From contig NZ_JBCAQT010000008.1 in the NCBI RefSeq assembly GCF_038419845.1, positions 62,001-126,000 on the forward strand: DNA of 64,000 bases, read 5' to 3'. Source of the DNA: Marinimicrobium sp038419845 (lineage in GTDB: Bacteria; Pseudomonadota; Gammaproteobacteria; Pseudomonadales; Cellvibrionaceae). Below are positions 61,357-64,000 of the stretch, one piece after another (the first letter of the stretch is position 1; every line of letters starts with the position of its first letter). The notes beneath the pieces were generated by a model that searched no databases, was not told where the DNA came from, and was given only the letters and a program-made list of their open reading frames with translations. A program made the position numbers and the translations under genes.

Positions 61357-62424
61357 ATGCTGCCACGTATTGTCGTCGTCGGTCAGGGCCAGTTGGGGCA
61401 GATGTTGCAACAGGCCGGCGCCCCCATGCAGCTCGAAGTGCGGCCGCTCGACCCCAAGGCCGACAGCGAGCTGGAATTGCGGGACGATGATGTCATCACC
61501 GTCGAGTTGGAGCACTGGCCGGATACCGCGCGCGGGCTTCAGCTCAAGCAACATCCCCACTTTCTCAACGCGACCGCCCTGCACTCGGTAATCGACCGCC
61601 AGCGGCAGAAAAGCCTTCTGGACCGGCTGCAGGTGCCTACCGCCCCGTGGGTCTCGCTTGAATCGGGCTTCTTGAGCGACCAGTTGGAAGGACTGAGCGA
61701 GCAGGTCATGGTCAAGCGCCGCTCGGGTGGCTACGACGGTCGCGGCCAGTGGCGCTGGCGCAGTGGCGACGCCCCTCTGGAGGAGTGGGCCGGCGAGTGC
61801 ATCGCCGAAGCCATGATTCCCTTCAGTCACGAGGTCTCACTGGTGGGTGCCCGCAACGCGGCTGGTGACAAGGTGTTTTACCCCCTGACCCGCAACTGGC
61901 ACCAGAATGGCATTCTATGTGCCAGCCTGGGTAACCTGCCCGAACCCCCTGAGCAACAGGCCGACGTCGAAGCCTGGCTCAGCCGAATCATGGACGACCA
62001 GCAGTACGTCGGTGTGATGGCAATGGAGTGCTTTGTGGTCAACGGCCAACTGCTGGTCAACGAGCTGGCGCCGCGCGTGCACAACTCCGGCCACTGGACC
62101 CAGGCGGGCGCCGCCATCAGCCAGTTTGAGCTGCACCTGCGGGCGGTCGCCGATCTGCCGCTGATTCAGCCGGAAGTCACCGGCTGCACCATGATGTACA
62201 ACCTGCTCGGGCGCGACTGGCAGACCGACTGGCTGAGTGTGACCGGCGCCCATGTTCACTGGTATGGCAAGACGGTGCGCCCGGGCCGCAAAGTGGGGCA
62301 CGTGAATGTTCACCGGCCCAGCACCGCCGAACTGATCGACAGTCTGGAGGACCTGAAGAGCCGCGTGGAGCCTGAAGACCGGGCAATATTCGACTGGAGC
62401 CTTCAGCAGCTACAGAACCGGTAG
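61357..62424 (+). CDS. purK: N5-carboxyaminoimidazole ribonucleotide synthase
   Basis: ATP-grasp ligase that carboxylates AIR with bicarbonate (355 aa, normal length). It starts RIVVVGQGQLGQMLQQA. The ATP-grasp part has VMVKRRSGGYDGRGQW, and the metal-binding segment is NELAPRVHNSGHWT. ATG 61357 follows the purE stop by 2 bp. A short hairpin with TTTTT near 62430-62456 may terminate the operon. Confidence 0.97.
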   Translation: MLPRIVVVGQGQLGQMLQQAGAPMQLEVRPLDPKADSELELRDDDVITVELEHWPDTARGLQLKQHPHFLNATALHSVIDRQRQKSLLDRLQVPTAPWVSLESGFLSDQLEGLSEQVMVKRRSGGYDGRGQWRWRSGDAPLEEWAGECIAEAMIPFSHEVSLVGARNAAGDKVFYPLTRNWHQNGILCASLGNLPEPPEQQADVEAWLSRIMDDQQYVGVMAMECFVVNGQLLVNELAPRVHNSGHWTQAGAAISQFELHLRAVADLPLIQPEVTGCTMMYNLLGRDWQTDWLSVTGAHVHWYGKTVRPGRKVGHVNVHRPSTAELIDSLEDLKSRVEPEDRAIFDWSLQQLQNR

Positions 62425-62544
62425 CCCCGGTGACCGCCATTGGACGGCTTTTTGCAGTAAACTGACTCAAGACCGAATCAGTCCCGACGCCGCTCGGCGC
62501 GGGGCTTATCTCTCAGTGACTGCGACTGAAGTAGGGGGCCCGCC

Positions 62545-63309
62545 ATGAACCCGGAAAAAATGGCCTTCAAAGCACTGTTTCTGGACCTGTCCGGCGTACT
62601 GTACGACGGCGGCCACCGGATTGACGGTGCACTGGAGGCCGTCGAGCTCGCCCGCCAGCGCGGCCTGACCCTGCGTTTTGTCACCAATACCGCCACCAAA
62701 TCCCGCATCCAGGTACTGGACAAGCTGACGGAGCTGGGCTTTTCCATCGATTCGGAGGAACTGTTCACCGCGCCCGATGCCGCCCGGGCCTACATCCAGG
62801 CCGGGGGGCTCAGCCCCTTCTCCCTGGTGCACCCCAGCATCAAGCCCCAGTTCGAGGCCCTGACCCGGGAAGAGCCCGATTGTGTGGTGCTGGGGGATGC
62901 CCGGGACGATCTGAGCTATGCCAACCTCAACCGGGCCTTTCGTCTTGTGCAGCAGGACTGCCCGCTCATCGCCATTGGCGAGAACAAGTATTTCAGTGAA
63001 GACGGAGAACTCAGCCTGGACGCCGGCCCCTTTGTGCATGCCATCGCCTGGGCCGCCGATATCGAACCGATCATCATGGGCAAACCCAGCCGGGCCTTTT
63101 ACGATCAGGTGGTGGCCTCAACGGAATTCCCGGCCGGCGAGTGCCTGATGATCGGCGACGACGTCCTGGGTGACGTCAAGGGAGCGCTGGACTCGGGACT
63201 GCAGGCGCGGCTGGTGAAAACCGGCAAATACAAGGACGGCGATGAAACCCGGATCAAGCCGGCCGCTCAGACGCTGAACTCCATTGCCGAGCTGGAATCG
63301 CTCTTATGA
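62545..63309 (+). CDS. HAD-family phosphatase, LHPP-like
   Basis: Haloacid-dehalogenase hydrolase of subfamily IIA (254 aa). Motif I reads FLDLSGVLYDGG, in which the second Asp of the usual DxD is replaced by Ser, as in LHPP (phospholysine/phosphohistidine inorganic pyrophosphatase). Motif II is FVTNTATKS. Motifs III and IV are KPSRAFY and MIGDDVLGDV. The substrate in bacteria is not known. It overlaps the following small gene by 4 bp. Confidence 0.85.
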   Translation: MNPEKMAFKALFLDLSGVLYDGGHRIDGALEAVELARQRGLTLRFVTNTATKSRIQVLDKLTELGFSIDSEELFTAPDAARAYIQAGGLSPFSLVHPSIKPQFEALTREEPDCVVLGDARDDLSYANLNRAFRLVQQDCPLIAIGENKYFSEDGELSLDAGPFVHAIAWAADIEPIIMGKPSRAFYDQVVASTEFPAGECLMIGDDVLGDVKGALDSGLQARLVKTGKYKDGDETRIKPAAQTLNSIAELESLL

Positions 63310-63494
63310 ACGACAACATTCTTCCCTTCAAGCGGCCCAGTGCCAAGGACAAACACAAAGGAAAAACCCTGTGCCGCAGCGGCTTTCACAAATGGCAGGT
63401 GGTGACCGAACGCAAGTTTGACGTCAAGCAGGGCAAACTGGTTACCCAGTATCGTTGCGCACGTTGCGACATGGAGAAAACCCGGTCCCTCTAA
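63306..63494 (+). CDS. Small Cys-containing basic protein, possible zinc ribbon
   Basis: Small basic protein of 62 aa with one Cys-x5-His pair (CRSGFHKW) and a CARC knuckle near the C-terminus, which together could bind one zinc. It is coupled to the HAD phosphatase gene by an ATGA overlap, so it is probably expressed with it. No family name was recognised. Confidence 0.7.
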   Translation: MNDNILPFKRPSAKDKHKGKTLCRSGFHKWQVVTERKFDVKQGKLVTQYRCARCDMEKTRSL

Positions 63495-63798
63495 GAAATC
63501 CTGGCGAGTTTGTTCTTACGAGCATTAGGGGTATCAAACTAAATAGGTTCCAGCGACACTATTTTCCCGCCCTTCGACGACGAGTGTTGGCTTGAATCAT
63601 GGCCACGCCTTCCCAATGAATGAGGGACTATATTAACATGTGATATTCAGTCCGGAAAAAGAGATGCAGAACGAAATCATCGAGGACTTGGACCCCACCA
63701 CGGAGAGAAATTAAAAATACACCGAAATAGATGACCGCCTCCCAATATCTTGGGTATCTAATGGAAGCGGTCATTTTCATACACGCGAATCACGCCGA
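63495..63798. other. Intergenic region near the window end
   Basis: About 300 bp of lower GC content. It contains a bidirectional-looking terminator (63731-63774) and a 16-codon open frame with a fair ribosome site at 63664-63714 that I do not call a gene. Nothing else is visible. Confidence 0.5.
63731..63774. terminator. Hairpin between convergent genes
   Basis: ATGACCGC (63731-63738) pairs with GCGGTCAT (63767-63774), with an inner CCCAA/TTGGG stem (63741-63745 and 63750-63754). TTTT-like sequence follows on the plus strand. Confidence 0.55.
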
Positions 63799-64000
63799 TC
63801 AATTTCTCACGTAACACACACCGGGACTCGGAGTTGGATTCCAACTTTCTACTTTATTTCCGTAACTCATATAACACGAATAATTATCCAACATATAAGT
63901 TGTCGTACCCTGCGGATCGTCAGGTTTATATTGAGGAAACTCCCACCAGGAACCAGAGCTATACACCTCTTTCCGCGGCGCAACATTCGGTGACATTTCA
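63799..64000 (-). CDS. Unidentified protein, partial at window end
   Basis: The open frame covers at least 65 codons, is rich in Ser, Pro and Tyr, has two Cys and ends VCYVRN. The frame stays open through base 64000, so the ATG at 63996 may be internal and the true start outside the window. The composition suggests an extracytoplasmic domain. Its GC content is lower than its neighbours, a possible sign of transfer. No family was recognised. Confidence 0.45.
   Translation of the reverse strand, partial: EMSPNVAPRKEVYSSGSWWEFPQYKPDDPQGTTTYMLDNYSCYMSYGNKVESWNPTPSPGVCYVRN

Noticed and set aside
63664..63714. 16-codon open frame with a fair ribosome site
   Set aside because: Too short to support as a gene without conservation data.

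Overview
The window is chromosomal DNA of a GC-rich gammaproteobacterium. Gene order (radC / coaBC-algC-argB, pyrE / crc, rph / yicC, oxyR-recG, ubiCA, phoBR) follows the Pseudomonas/Cellvibrio pattern. A block of secreted cellulose- and mannan-degrading enzymes, with CBM2 and CBM10 modules joined by serine-rich linkers, is typical of the Cellvibrionaceae (Cellvibrio, Saccharophagus, Marinimicrobium and relatives). The family is inferred from gene content; no rRNA or tRNA gene was seen.

Layout. 1-9.1 kb: end of coaD, a DMT exporter, mutM, phoB-phoR with a Pho box, ubiC-ubiA, a dicarboxylate-type symporter, and a thioesterase/FAH-family hydratase pair. 9.2-18.3 kb: a YbaK-HDOD fusion, oxyR-recG, an SDR protein, a membrane protein resembling the eukaryotic ALG10 glucosyltransferase, and recQ. 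18.4-28.8 kb: the CAZyme block on the minus strand, holding GH9 cellulase, a PD40/TolB-like lipoprotein, GH6 cellulase, a GH5_8-type mannanase, and a protein with three discoidin/CBM32-like modules. 29.5-36.3 kb: a lipoprotein with a duplicated domain, exoD, an outer-membrane barrel, rpmB-rpmG, a TetR gene divergent from a fabF, and radC. 36.4-45.9 kb: coaBC, algC, argB, slmA, a DUF4124 protein, pyrE, crc, rph, yicC.

45.9-54.4 kb is an integrated island. A 23-bp direct repeat that includes the last codons of yicC recurs 8.4 kb downstream, just before a SET-domain gene. Between the copies are a truncated P4-type integrase, an exported alpha/beta hydrolase, an SMR exporter, and a betB-betT-betA operon for choline uptake and oxidation to glycine betaine. 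The SET gene and the membrane protein after it probably followed yicC directly before the insertion.

56.5-60.7 kb is napEDABC (periplasmic nitrate reductase), preceded by a near-consensus FNR/Anr box. It is followed by purEK, an LHPP-like HAD phosphatase, a small Cys-rich protein, and an unidentified gene that runs off the window end.

Two hairpin elements (14890-14983 and 35434-35539) share an internal core but have unrelated long stems. Both lie between convergent genes, and they are among the more unusual non-coding features here.
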